DNA from: CAZRIZ01 sp964625885
GTDB taxonomy: Bacteria > Patescibacteriota > Saccharimonadia > Saccharimonadales > Saccharimonadaceae
NCBI GenBank assembly: GCA_964625885.1
Contig: CAZVBM010000005.1
Location: 1 to 51,554, forward strand
Length of the DNA: 51,554 nt
Direction: 5' to 3'
Notes under the pieces: generated by a model
Told to the model about the DNA's origin: nothing
Database searches by the model: none
The model's input: the letters and a program-made list of their open reading frames with translations, nothing else
Made by a program: the position numbers and the translations under genes
In this document: one piece after another, positions 44,847 to 50,737 of the stretch
Numbering within the stretch: the stretch's first letter is position 1
Layout of the letters: each line of letters opens with the position of its first letter

Positions 44847-44875
44847 AGCATAGCATTTTTAATCGCAAAAGTCAA
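44847..44875 (-). promoter_or_regulatory. Promoter of the minus-strand T4SS operon (TTGACT-17-TATGCT)
   Basis: On the minus strand TTGACT (44875-44870), a 17-nt spacer and TATGCT (44852-44847) preceded by TGC form a near-consensus, extended -10 promoter. The transcription start would be near 44840, about 5 nt before the ATG at 44835. It is the strongest promoter seen for the VirB6 array. Confidence 0.7.
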
Positions 44876-44910
44876 GGATAAAACAGCAGTAAATAATTAA
44901 ACGCCCTGAG

Positions 44911-44939
44911 TTGTTAAAAATCTCGAAGTGTAATAATAT
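44911..44939 (+). promoter_or_regulatory. Promoter of the first pilin operon (TTGTTA ... TAATAAT)
   Basis: TTGTTA (44911-44916) is followed by a TAATAATATATA stretch (44931-44942); at 17-nt spacing the -10 is TAATAT. The leader would be about 5 nt. TTGTTA plus TAATAA recurs in front of the fifth and sixth pilin genes. Confidence 0.5.
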
Positions 44940-44950
44940 ATAAGCAAGTT

Positions 44951-45424
44951 ATGAAAATGCCAAAATTTAAAATTTATCTGATGATTCTAGCGCTGGTTGC
45001 CACGCTAGCGGTCGCAATATCGCCAACTCCTGTCTTGGCGAGTTCGGATAGTAACACAAAAAAATATGCCATTCTTAACCCACCGCCTAATCAGAACGGC
45101 ATCTCCTATTTGTTAAACCTAGCTATTAAGATTCTAACTGGATTGGTGGCGGTGGCGGCGGTAACAAGCATTATTTTAGCTGGCGTTCAATATGCTAGCG
45201 CTGGTGATAGTCCAGAAAAAGTTAAGGCGGCAAAAGATCGGATTGCCCAGACTGTCATTGGTATTCTGCTCTATATTTTCATGTTTGCTATATTGGAATT
45301 TATCATCCCCGGTGGTGTATTAGGGATCAGGTCTGGTGATAATAGCAACCCAACTGATCCTGAATCAACGCCGACAGCACCAGGAAATCCTACAACTGGC
45401 GCTCCAACAACAAAGGACGATTAA
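44951..45424 (+). CDS. VirB2-like T4SS pilin (1 of 7)
   Basis: 157 aa. A signal peptide (cleavage probably after 'PTPVLA', about residue 30) is followed by two membrane helices separated by the family motif 'GVQYASAGDSPEKVKAAKDRI'-like loop (about 78-98). The second helix leads into 'FIIPGGVLGI', and a Pro/Thr/Ser-rich tail of about 35 residues ends the protein. Two-helix pilins of this kind polymerise into the T4SS pilus or line its pore. The tail is unique among the seven. It is the first gene of the operon divergent from the VirB6 array and overlaps the next gene by TAATG. Confidence 0.88.
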   Translation: MKMPKFKIYLMILALVATLAVAISPTPVLASSDSNTKKYAILNPPPNQNGISYLLNLAIKILTGLVAVAAVTSIILAGVQYASAGDSPEKVKAAKDRIAQTVIGILLYIFMFAILEFIIPGGVLGIRSGDNSNPTDPESTPTAPGNPTTGAPTTKDD

Positions 45425-45834
45425 TGAGACGTATATTAGCCATTTTGATTGTATTAGCTGGGATGATTGGTTTTAACCTGTCGTTTAGTGAGTGCTCGCT
45501 AGCGGTTGATTGTGGTGGGACAGTGCTGGGTATCCCAACCTGGTATCGTGGTTTGCCGATGGATGATAAGTGCAGTGTCAAGGAGCCGGCCAACGAAGAG
45601 GAATTGCGGCAGCGTATTGTCAGGATTATTCTAAACGTCGCTGATATGCTGTTGCGCATGGTTGGATTGGTGTCGTTTGCACTTATTCTTTACTCAGGAT
45701 TTACATATATTACATCGGTTGGTAGTGCACAGCGAGTGGAGTCGGCTAAAAAGATGCTCCAGAATGCTGTCATTGGGTTGGTTATAGCCTTGCTGGCAAC
45801 AGCGATTGTTAACTTAATATTTGGGATGGTTTAA
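45424..45834 (+). CDS. VirB2-like T4SS pilin (2 of 7)
   Basis: 136 aa. N-terminal hydrophobic signal or anchor ('ILAILIVLAGMIGFNLSF'), then a small extracytoplasmic part with three cysteines ('CSLAVDCGG', 'DDKCSV'). Two helices around 'GFTYITSVGSAQRVESAKK', the pilin-family loop, follow. It lacks the Gly-Gly found before the loop in other copies. It is coupled to pilin 1 by TAATG and is followed 2 nt later by pilin 3. The cysteines make it distinct and possibly a specialised tip or base subunit. Confidence 0.85.
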   Translation: MRRILAILIVLAGMIGFNLSFSECSLAVDCGGTVLGIPTWYRGLPMDDKCSVKEPANEEELRQRIVRIILNVADMLLRMVGLVSFALILYSGFTYITSVGSAQRVESAKKMLQNAVIGLVIALLATAIVNLIFGMV

Positions 45835-45836
45835 AG

Positions 45837-46193
45837 ATGAAATACGATGGTTTATTAATGGCCGCTACTGGAAATGATTCTGGCGGCGGTACTGGCACTG
45901 GTGGTACTAACAATGGTGGGTCGACAGTTATAATGATCGATTCAGATACTTTTGAAAATCACCCAGCTCCAAATCCTACGGCGAGTGTAAAAAATATTAT
46001 CAGCACGGCTTTCTTTTGGATTGCTATGCTGTCGGTTATGACGATTGTTATTGGTGGCATCCTCTACGTCACATCATCGGCTGATGAGACTAGAGTGCGT
46101 CGCGCCAAGGCGACTATTCAGTATTCAGTTATTGGCCTGATCATCTCGTTGCTAGCGTGGGCGATCGTTAAGTGGGTGGTTGGAGCAATCTAA
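45837..46193 (+). CDS. VirB2-like T4SS pilin without an evident signal peptide (3 of 7)
   Basis: 118 aa. Unlike its neighbours it has no N-terminal hydrophobic signal. It starts with a Gly/Thr/Asn-rich, probably flexible segment (about 10-35), then two helices with the loop 'GGILYVTSSADETRVRRAK'. If translated as called, the N-terminus would have to be exported by the first helix alone. An internal ATG (residue 8) does not change this. It overlaps pilin 4 by TAATG. Confidence 0.82.
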   Translation: MKYDGLLMAATGNDSGGGTGTGGTNNGGSTVIMIDSDTFENHPAPNPTASVKNIISTAFFWIAMLSVMTIVIGGILYVTSSADETRVRRAKATIQYSVIGLIISLLAWAIVKWVVGAI

Positions 46194-46639
46194 TGAAAAA
46201 GTTAGTTCTACTAATCTCCCTGATTTTTTCTCTGGTGGTCTTTTCGCCGATTGCGGTGATGGCTGCAACCAAAACCGGTGATGATGGCGGTAATAGCAAT
46301 AGCACTGGTGGCGAGTTAAGTGCTGTTTGTGAAGACAATTCAGATTCACTAGTTTGCAAACAAGGTAATCGGAAACTAGACGACTTGGCTGTTAAGGTTT
46401 TACAGGTGTTGATGTATATCGTTGGCATCGGTTCGGTAGTATTTATCATTTACGGTGGCTTGCTCTACGCCACCTCTTCTGGTAAGCCAGAGGTGCTGAC
46501 TCGAGCCAAGAAGACAATCTCCGGGGCGATAATTGGCCTGATGGTTGCCCTACTGGCCTTGGCGATTGTCAACTTGGTTAAGAAATCAGTCGACAGTACG
46601 ACTTCCTCTGGCCAACCTCAGGCGCAGCAAGGTCAATAA
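46193..46639 (+). CDS. VirB2-like T4SS pilin (4 of 7)
   Basis: 148 aa from the ATG at 46193, chosen because it overlaps the upstream stop as TAATG and gives a clean signal peptide ('MKKLVLLISLIFSLVVFSPI', cleavage likely after 'AVMA'). An in-frame ATG at 46172 is inside pilin 3. The mature part has a Gly/Asn/Ser-rich lead, two Cys, then two helices around 'GGLLYATSSGKPEVLTRAKK', and a Gln-rich C-terminus. It is the last gene of the first pilin operon. Confidence 0.87.
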   Translation: MKKLVLLISLIFSLVVFSPIAVMAATKTGDDGGNSNSTGGELSAVCEDNSDSLVCKQGNRKLDDLAVKVLQVLMYIVGIGSVVFIIYGGLLYATSSGKPEVLTRAKKTISGAIIGLMVALLALAIVNLVKKSVDSTTSSGQPQAQQGQ

Positions 46640-46671
46640 GACGCTCGTTTTATTTACTTTTTAGCCGTTAG

Positions 46672-46700
46672 TTGTTAGAATAAATCTAGAGTTATTTAAT
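46672..46700 (+). promoter_or_regulatory. Promoter of pilin 5 (TTGTTA-17-TTTAAT)
   Basis: TTGTTA (46672-46677), 17-nt spacer, TTTAAT (46695-46700), then AAGGA as Shine-Dalgarno and ATG at 46714. It shares TTGTTA and TTAATAA with the promoters at 44911 and 47208. Confidence 0.55.
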
Positions 46701-46713
46701 AAGGAAACAAAAT

Positions 46714-47148
46714 ATGAAGAAAATAAAGAACTTAACCTTGATTTTTAGCGTTCTAGCTATGTCGCTAGTAGGCGGCATGTTGCCAATAGTTAACGAATCA
46801 GCTTTGGCGACAGACCTTAGCTTTACTAAGTCTTTGGACGATGTGGCCAGTGGTACTGGCATGGAAAAGAAAGAAAATTTTCAGCCTACAAACGTCGTTA
46901 CTCAGGCCCTCAAAATCTTGATGTATGCCGTCGGCGTTATTTCAGTGGTGATGATTATAGTCGGCGGCATTCGTTATGCCACCTCTGGTGGTGCTGCCGA
47001 GAAGGTCAAATCGGCCAAAAACACCATTCTCTACGCCTGTGTTGGTTTGGCGGTCGCCCTGCTATCGTTAGCGCTCGTGTCATTTATTAACGAAAAGACC
47101 AAGGAAATTGGCTCAGTCGGTAACTTAGTAGCAACCTTATCTTTGTAA
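46714..47148 (+). CDS. VirB2-like T4SS pilin (5 of 7)
   Basis: 144 aa. Signal peptide of about 29 residues ('ILPIVNESALA'-like end), a helical acidic lead, then the two-helix core 'LMYAVGVISVVMIIVGG', loop 'IRYATSGGAAEKVKSAKN' and 'TILYACVGLAVALLSLAL'. The core is nearly identical in DNA to pilin 7. It stands alone with its own promoter and terminator (47162-47192), so it is expressed as a single gene. It is probably a major pilin candidate. Confidence 0.88.
   Translation: MKKIKNLTLIFSVLAMSLVGGMLPIVNESALATDLSFTKSLDDVASGTGMEKKENFQPTNVVTQALKILMYAVGVISVVMIIVGGIRYATSGGAAEKVKSAKNTILYACVGLAVALLSLALVSFINEKTKEIGSVGNLVATLSL
46921..47067 (+). repeat. Near-identical 147-nt segment in pilin 5, copy in pilin 7
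   Basis: This segment matches 47845-47991 at 146 of 147 positions by eye (single C/T difference at 46932/47856), while flanking coding sequence is quite different. A 54-nt part (47020-47073) is also identical to 47524-47577 in pilin 6. Confidence 0.9.
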
Positions 47149-47161
47149 AATACTTCAATAC

Positions 47162-47192
47162 TAAAGTCCCCGTCTATCTAGCGGGGACTTTA
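47162..47192 (+). terminator. Rho-independent terminator after pilin 5
   Basis: A perfect 11-bp stem TAAAGTCCCCG/CGGGGACTTTA (47162-47172, 47182-47192) with a 9-nt loop is followed by CTTTGGTTTT. It begins 14 nt after the pilin 5 stop. Confidence 0.88.
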
Positions 47193-47207
47193 CTTTGGTT
47201 TTAATAA

Positions 47208-47236
47208 TTGTTAAGCTATAACCAGGTTCTTAATAA
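47208..47236 (+). promoter_or_regulatory. Promoter of pilins 6-7 (TTGTTA-17-TAATAA)
   Basis: TTGTTA (47208-47213), 17 nt, TAATAA (47231-47236), overlapping an AAAGGA Shine-Dalgarno ahead of the ATG at 47248. The same TTGTTA...TAATAA arrangement precedes pilins 1 and 5. Confidence 0.5.
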
Positions 47237-47247
47237 AGGAAAGCTAT

Positions 47248-47622
47248 ATGAAAAAACGAACATCAAAACATCTTCTAGTGCTAACTATGATGCTTAGCGC
47301 GCTAGGCTTGCCACAAATTGTTTTGGCTACAGATAACATCTTGCCACCAGACGTAATACCTCCAGACTTGCAAAATCGCTCGGTAGATCCATTGGTGATT
47401 GTCCAAAAGGGTCTGCAGTGGCTGATGTATGCTGTCGGTATTATCTCAGTAGTTATGATCATCATGGGTGGTATTCGCTATGCTACCTCTGGCGGTAATG
47501 CCGAGAAGGTCAAGACAGCTAAGAACACCATTCTCTACGCCTGTGTTGGTTTGGCGGTCGCCCTGCTATCGTTAGCGATTGTGACCTGGATTAATACCAA
47601 TACTGGTAACTTGGGCGGCTAA
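47248..47622 (+). CDS. VirB2-like T4SS pilin (6 of 7)
   Basis: 124 aa, the shortest signal-bearing pilin. The signal peptide ends near 'IVLA' (about 27). A Pro-rich lead ('ILPPDVIPPDLQN') precedes the core 'LMYAVGIISVVMIIMGG', loop 'IRYATSGGNAEKVKTAKN', second helix, and a short 'NTNTGNLGG' end. Its 5' core diverges from pilins 5 and 7 at the DNA level, but its 3' core is identical to theirs over 54 nt, a mosaic pattern. Pilin 7 follows after 24 nt without a clear promoter. Confidence 0.88.
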   Translation: MKKRTSKHLLVLTMMLSALGLPQIVLATDNILPPDVIPPDLQNRSVDPLVIVQKGLQWLMYAVGIISVVMIIMGGIRYATSGGNAEKVKTAKNTILYACVGLAVALLSLAIVTWINTNTGNLGG

Positions 47623-47646
47623 TAAAAGACTAGCGGTCGTATAAGT

Positions 47647-48114
47647 ATGAAAAGCAGATTTATCAAATTTGTCTTGATTATTTTGTTGGTTGTGTTTAGC
47701 GGGCTCTTCTCGTCGCTCTCGGTTAGCGCCGAAACCAGTAAGGCTTTGGGCTTTGATGATGCAATTAAGCGAAGTAAAGAGGTTATCAAGAAAGATGACA
47801 TTGGCAACCCCACCAGTATTGTTACCACTGGCTTGAAGTACTTAATGTATGCCGTTGGCGTTATTTCAGTGGTGATGATTATAGTCGGCGGCATTCGTTA
47901 TGCCACCTCTGGTGGTGCTGCCGAGAAGGTCAAATCGGCCAAAAACACCATTCTCTACGCCTGTGTTGGTTTGGCGGTCGCCCTGCTATCGCTGGCCATC
48001 GTGACATTCATTAATAAGAAAACTGGTGAAATGGATGCTAAATCAACGCCACCCCCTGTTTCTGCCCCGGCTCAACCGAGTAGGCCATGGAGTCCTACTC
48101 CGACTACAAAGTAA
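47647..48114 (+). CDS. VirB2-like T4SS pilin (7 of 7)
   Basis: 155 aa. Signal peptide (about 1-28), a Lys/Asp-rich helical lead, then a core identical in protein to pilin 5 over 'LMYAVGVISVVMIIVGG' and the following 40 residues. The C-terminus is a Pro/Ser/Thr-rich tail of about 30 residues not present in pilin 5. No convincing Shine-Dalgarno is visible ('GTATAAGT' before ATG), so translation may depend on pilin 6. A terminator follows at 48138. Confidence 0.87.
   Translation: MKSRFIKFVLIILLVVFSGLFSSLSVSAETSKALGFDDAIKRSKEVIKKDDIGNPTSIVTTGLKYLMYAVGVISVVMIIVGGIRYATSGGAAEKVKSAKNTILYACVGLAVALLSLAIVTFINKKTGEMDAKSTPPPVSAPAQPSRPWSPTPTTK
47845..47991 (+). repeat. Near-identical 147-nt segment in pilin 7, copy in pilin 5
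   Basis: Partner of 46921-47067, with one difference in 147 positions counted by eye. The identity stops sharply inside both reading frames, as expected from gene conversion or a recent partial duplication. Confidence 0.9.
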
Positions 48115-48137
48115 TTTAACGTAAGCATCCTATAAAT

Positions 48138-48163
48138 AAAATACACCCAGATGGGTGTATTTT
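48138..48163. terminator. Bidirectional terminator between pilin 7 and hsp20
   Basis: An 11-bp stem AAAATACACCC/GGGTGTATTTT with a 4-nt loop AGAT. The A/T-rich arms give a U run on either strand, so it can end both the pilin transcript and the convergent hsp20 transcript. Confidence 0.85.
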
Positions 48164-48180
48164 TATGATTTACTGAGATC

Positions 48181-48693
48181 CTAATTAATCGGAATCTTGA
48201 TCTCGTTTTGGGCTTTAACCTTGTTAAAGCTAACGGTCAAGACACCGTCTTTTAGTACTGCGTCAACTTCGTCTTCTTTGACTTGTACCGGCAAAGCAAT
48301 CGTGCGGGTAAACTCACCCCAGTAGCACTCTTGGATATAAAAGTGAGTTGCGCCGTCTTCGTCGCCGCTTGATAGCGTACCGCTAATCGTCAAGATATCG
48401 TCTGATAAGCTGACGTCTAAGTCGCGCTTATCAACACCAGCCGTACGAGCTTTTACAATCAGCTTATCCGGTGTTTCATATAGGTCGACTGCTAATTGAC
48501 CTGGTAATTCATCGTCGCTTTCGGCCCACTCCTCTGGCGATTCCTGGACAGCTGCTTTCTTGGTTTCTTCTGGTTCGGTCGGGTTCAGCAACAAGTCGTC
48601 AGCTGGATCTTCCCCGAATAACTTGTCGTCATCGAGAAAGGCTGCCGCCAGTTCGTCTTCCATCAGAAGATCATTGTCATTTTTTTGAGCCAT
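48181..48693 (-). CDS. Hsp20/alpha-crystallin small heat-shock protein
   Basis: 170 aa from the ATG at 48693, which follows a perfect GGAGG; an upstream in-frame ATG at 48777 would lie across the promoter. The N-terminal about 65 residues are very acidic and probably disordered. The alpha-crystallin domain (about 70-165) has 'LAVDLYETPDKLIVKART', 'DDILTISGTL', 'WGEFTRTIALP' and the closing 'KDGVLTVSFNK'. It holds unfolded proteins under stress. A consensus-type promoter and a CIRCE-like spaced inverted repeat lie upstream. Confidence 0.94.
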   Translation of the reverse strand: MAQKNDNDLLMEDELAAAFLDDDKLFGEDPADDLLLNPTEPEETKKAAVQESPEEWAESDDELPGQLAVDLYETPDKLIVKARTAGVDKRDLDVSLSDDILTISGTLSSGDEDGATHFYIQECYWGEFTRTIALPVQVKEDEVDAVLKDGVLTVSFNKVKAQNEIKIPIN

Positions 48694-48711
48694 TCTACTC
48701 CTCCAATTAAA

Positions 48712-48734
48712 CAATAGTTTATTTTTGACTATTG
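48712..48734 (-). promoter_or_regulatory. Inverted repeat CAATAGT-N9-ACTATTG in the hsp20 leader (possible operator)
   Basis: Seven-base arms at 48712-48718 and 48728-48734 are separated by 9 nt, the spacing of the HrcA operator CIRCE. The arm sequence differs from CIRCE. It lies between the hsp20 start site and its Shine-Dalgarno. Confidence 0.4.
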
Positions 48735-48748
48735 AAATATACGCTACC

Positions 48749-48777
48749 ATTATAGACAATAACATTGAAATAAGCAA
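48749..48777 (-). promoter_or_regulatory. hsp20 promoter (TTGCTT-17-TATAAT)
   Basis: On the minus strand TTGCTT (48777-48772), a 17-nt spacer, and a perfect TATAAT (48754-48749). The predicted leader is about 49 nt, unlike the very short leaders of many neighbours. Confidence 0.7.
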
Positions 48778-48807
48778 CTAAAACGCCCATAAAATGTAAA
48801 AATTACA

Positions 48808-49539
48808 ATGATTGACGAAGTGCTCAAGTTTATCATCCCTCACCACTGTTGCAGATGCCAAAAAATCGGCTCGGCACTCTGCCAAGATTGTGAAAATTAC
48901 ATCATTTCTCAGTGTAAAGACGACCCAAAATTGACAAATTGCCAAGTTAGCGGGCTAAAACTGTATTGTTTTGGTTGGCGACGTGGGTTACTCGAGAGAA
49001 TTGTCGATGATTACAAGTTTAATTTAAAGCGTGAGCTGGCCGCTCCTCTAGCGCGGCTGTTGGCTAGTCAGCTTGGTGATTTGGTTGATAAGTCAGTGGT
49101 GGTTGTGCCAGTTCCTACTACCAGCAAGCATAATCGTCAGCGCGGATTTGATCACATGAGATTTGTTGGTAAAGAATTGGCTAAGTTGCTTGGTGGCACT
49201 TGCGAACCAGTTTTGGAGCGTGCTAGTCAGACTAGCCAGCGTGGCCTGCAGCGCGGTGCGCGTCTTAGAAACGCCCAAGCGTCTTTTAGAGTTAACCAGC
49301 CACTTGATAAAAGTAAAACCTATTTAGTGGTTGATGATGTTTGGACGACTGGTGCGACGATTGTTGCCGCGACCGAACTACTAAAAAAGCACGGTGCTAA
49401 GAAAATCGTGGCAGCGGTAATCTGTCGCCAACCAGAAGTTAAGAAGAGTAAAAAAGTAGAAAATCTATTCCCCTATTACTCAATAATGAATTTGTTATTT
49501 TTTATTATAAGCCTTGATTATCAATTACTTCTTTACTAA
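48808..49539 (+). CDS. comF: ComF-family phosphoribosyltransferase-like competence protein
   Basis: 243 aa. An N-terminal Cys zinc-ribbon-like motif ('CCRCQKIGSALCQDC') precedes a PRTase-type domain: 'VVVVPVPTTSKHNRQRGFDH' (about 95-115), 'RNAQASFRV' and the PRPP-loop 'YLVVDDVWTTGATI'. ComF proteins help natural DNA uptake in Gram-positives and Haemophilus, which fits organisms that scavenge DNA. After the PRTase end ('AAVICRQPE') there is an unusual AT-rich, hydrophobic extension of about 30 residues. This may be a decayed stop or frameshift. abrB follows after 9 nt. Confidence 0.9.
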   Translation: MIDEVLKFIIPHHCCRCQKIGSALCQDCENYIISQCKDDPKLTNCQVSGLKLYCFGWRRGLLERIVDDYKFNLKRELAAPLARLLASQLGDLVDKSVVVVPVPTTSKHNRQRGFDHMRFVGKELAKLLGGTCEPVLERASQTSQRGLQRGARLRNAQASFRVNQPLDKSKTYLVVDDVWTTGATIVAATELLKKHGAKKIVAAVICRQPEVKKSKKVENLFPYYSIMNLLFFIISLDYQLLLY

Positions 49540-49548
49540 AATTAATGT

Positions 49549-49842
49549 ATGAAAACAGTTACCATTACATCGCAAGGACAAATTACCATACCTATCGCCA
49601 TCAGGCGGGCGTGGAATATTAAGGGGCCAGAAGAGCTACAAGTATCTTTTAATCCTGAAACCAAGAGAATGATTATCGAGAAGCCTCTCGAGGTGGACGA
49701 ATTCTTAAAGATTGCCGACAAGGTTACCTCTAAAATTCCGAAAGGCACCAGGCCACTTTATGGCGCGGAAATTGGTGAATTTTATCGCGCTAGTCGTGCC
49801 CAAGAAATTGTCGATAAGTTCTCAGATGGAGCTGAAAAATAA
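49549..49842 (+). CDS. AbrB/MazE-type antitoxin
   Basis: 97 aa. The N-terminal about 45 residues are a SpoVT/AbrB swapped-hairpin DNA-binding domain ('TITSQGQITIPIAIRRAW'). The C-terminal half ('VDEFLKIADKVTSKIPKGTRP') is an acidic/basic helical segment that would bind the toxin. The stop overlaps the ATG of the PIN-domain gene as TAATG, the classic toxin-antitoxin arrangement with antitoxin first. It is expected to neutralise the toxin and repress the operon. Confidence 0.9.
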   Translation: MKTVTITSQGQITIPIAIRRAWNIKGPEELQVSFNPETKRMIIEKPLEVDEFLKIADKVTSKIPKGTRPLYGAEIGEFYRASRAQEIVDKFSDGAEK

Positions 49843-50237
49843 TGCGTGGCTCTCTAGACACCAGCGCGGTTCTGCGACTACTCTTAAATGATATACCAGA
49901 GCAAACTAAAGAGATGGCGATACTCTTGCGCCGTTCAAAAGAGCAGCTGGCGGTTGCCGACTTGGTCTTTGTCGAAATGGCGCATGTTTTGGAACGCTAT
50001 TATCAGCTGGAGCGGTCAGATATTTGCAGCCTGTTTCAGAGCTTTATGCGTCTTGATGTGATTAACTGCAACCGTGGCATGTTAGAGCGCGCCTTGGCAG
50101 TTTTTACCAAGCACCCTGCCCTAAGTTTTGAGGATTGTTGTCTAGAGGTTTATGCCGAGCTCAATCAGGCCGAACCACTTTATACTTTCGATCAAAAATT
50201 AGCCAAACAGCTCGATCAGGCTGAGCTGGTTGGCTAA
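49842..50237 (+). CDS. PIN-domain toxin (VapC-like ribonuclease)
   Basis: 131 aa, typical VapC size. PIN-domain acidic positions are visible: 'SLDTSAVLRLLL' (Asp6), 'FVEMAHVLERYY' (Glu near 45), 'LSFEDCCLEVYAEL' (Asp near 98) and 'LYTFDQKLAKQL' (Asp near 117). Such proteins cut RNA, often tRNA or rRNA, when free of antitoxin. It is coupled to the AbrB-type antitoxin. The TA pair borders the repeat-rich, tRNA-bearing end of the window. Confidence 0.88.
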   Translation: MRGSLDTSAVLRLLLNDIPEQTKEMAILLRRSKEQLAVADLVFVEMAHVLERYYQLERSDICSLFQSFMRLDVINCNRGMLERALAVFTKHPALSFEDCCLEVYAELNQAEPLYTFDQKLAKQLDQAELVG

Positions 50238-50555
50238 CGCAACACTTCGTCCGAATTCTTTTTCTAGGAGAGATATCGCTCCAGCTTCGCTGTCGCTCCT
50301 TCAGCTCATTCGAAAAGAAAATGCCTTTGGCGCCTTCTTTTCTCATTCCGCCTACGCCGACTCTCGCTGTCCGCCATTCGGCGGACTATGCGAGAGTTCT
50401 CATCTCAAGCTTCGTTCACAGAGAGATGGTCGCTAAAGCGACTTCCGCTCATTTGTTCAGAAAAATGCTACGCGCTTTTCTTTACTTCATTCGCTTCACC
50501 GAACTTCTCGCTATTTTGCTACGCAAAATACGCGAGAGTTCTTATCTCAAACTTC
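50238..50555. repeat. Non-coding region with related hairpin modules
   Basis: About 320 nt with no credible gene; short open frames here are driven by the repeats. Hairpins: GAAAAGAA/TTCTTTTC (50312-50342), a nested CTCTCGC-GTCCGCC/GGCGGAC-GCGAGAG (50361-50396), and CTCGC-ATTTTGC/GCAAAAT-GCGAG (50507-50536). The last two are each followed by almost the same tail, GAGAGTTCT[C/T]ATCTCAA[G/A]CTTC. A relative in the opposite orientation lies at 51447-51500. Confidence 0.7.
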
Positions 50556-50558
50556 AGC

Positions 50559-50595
50559 AAATAGAAATACCCAGCAATGCTGGGTATTTCTATTT
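50559..50595. terminator. Strong hairpin at the 3' side of tRNA-Ser(GCT)
   Basis: A perfect 18-bp inverted repeat, AAATAGAAATACCCAGCA and its complement around a single base (realistically 16 bp with a 5-nt loop), abuts the CCA end of the minus-strand tRNA. The flanking A/T arms allow termination in either direction. Confidence 0.8.
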
Positions 50596-50687
50596 GGCGG
50601 AGGAGGAGAGATTCGAACTCTCGCTACAGATTACTCCGTACTAACGATTTAGCAAACCGTCCCCTTCAGCCTCTTGGGTACTCCTCC
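50595..50687 (-). tRNA. tRNA-Ser (anticodon GCT)
   Basis: Reverse strand: acceptor GGAGGAG/CTCCTCC, D arm, anticodon stem ACGGT/ATCGT with loop TTGCTAA (GCT), a long serine-type variable arm, T arm GAGAG-TTCGAAT-CTCTC, discriminator G and encoded CCA at 50597-50595. Confidence 0.95.
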
Positions 50688-50737
50688 ATACAAAAGCTAG
50701 TTGGCTTAGGCTAGCGTATCATGTTGGCCAAAACTAG

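Noticed and set aside
44836..44868. Upstream start for the first VirB6-like gene
   Set aside because: It falls inside the TTGACT-17-TATGCT promoter; the ATG at 44835 has an AGG site and follows the expected transcription start.
12935..48114. Integrated conjugative element
   Set aside because: No relaxase, coupling protein, integrase, transposase or flanking direct repeats were seen; the block is seamless with recF (overlapping stops).
46714..48114. Pilin repeats as an insertion sequence or tandem mobile element
   Set aside because: Identity is confined to the coding core, with no terminal inverted repeats or target duplications; gene conversion explains it better.
50321..50644. 107-codon open frame running into tRNA-Ser(GCT)
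   Set aside because: It is made of hairpin repeats and overlaps a tRNA and a terminator; it is not protein-like.
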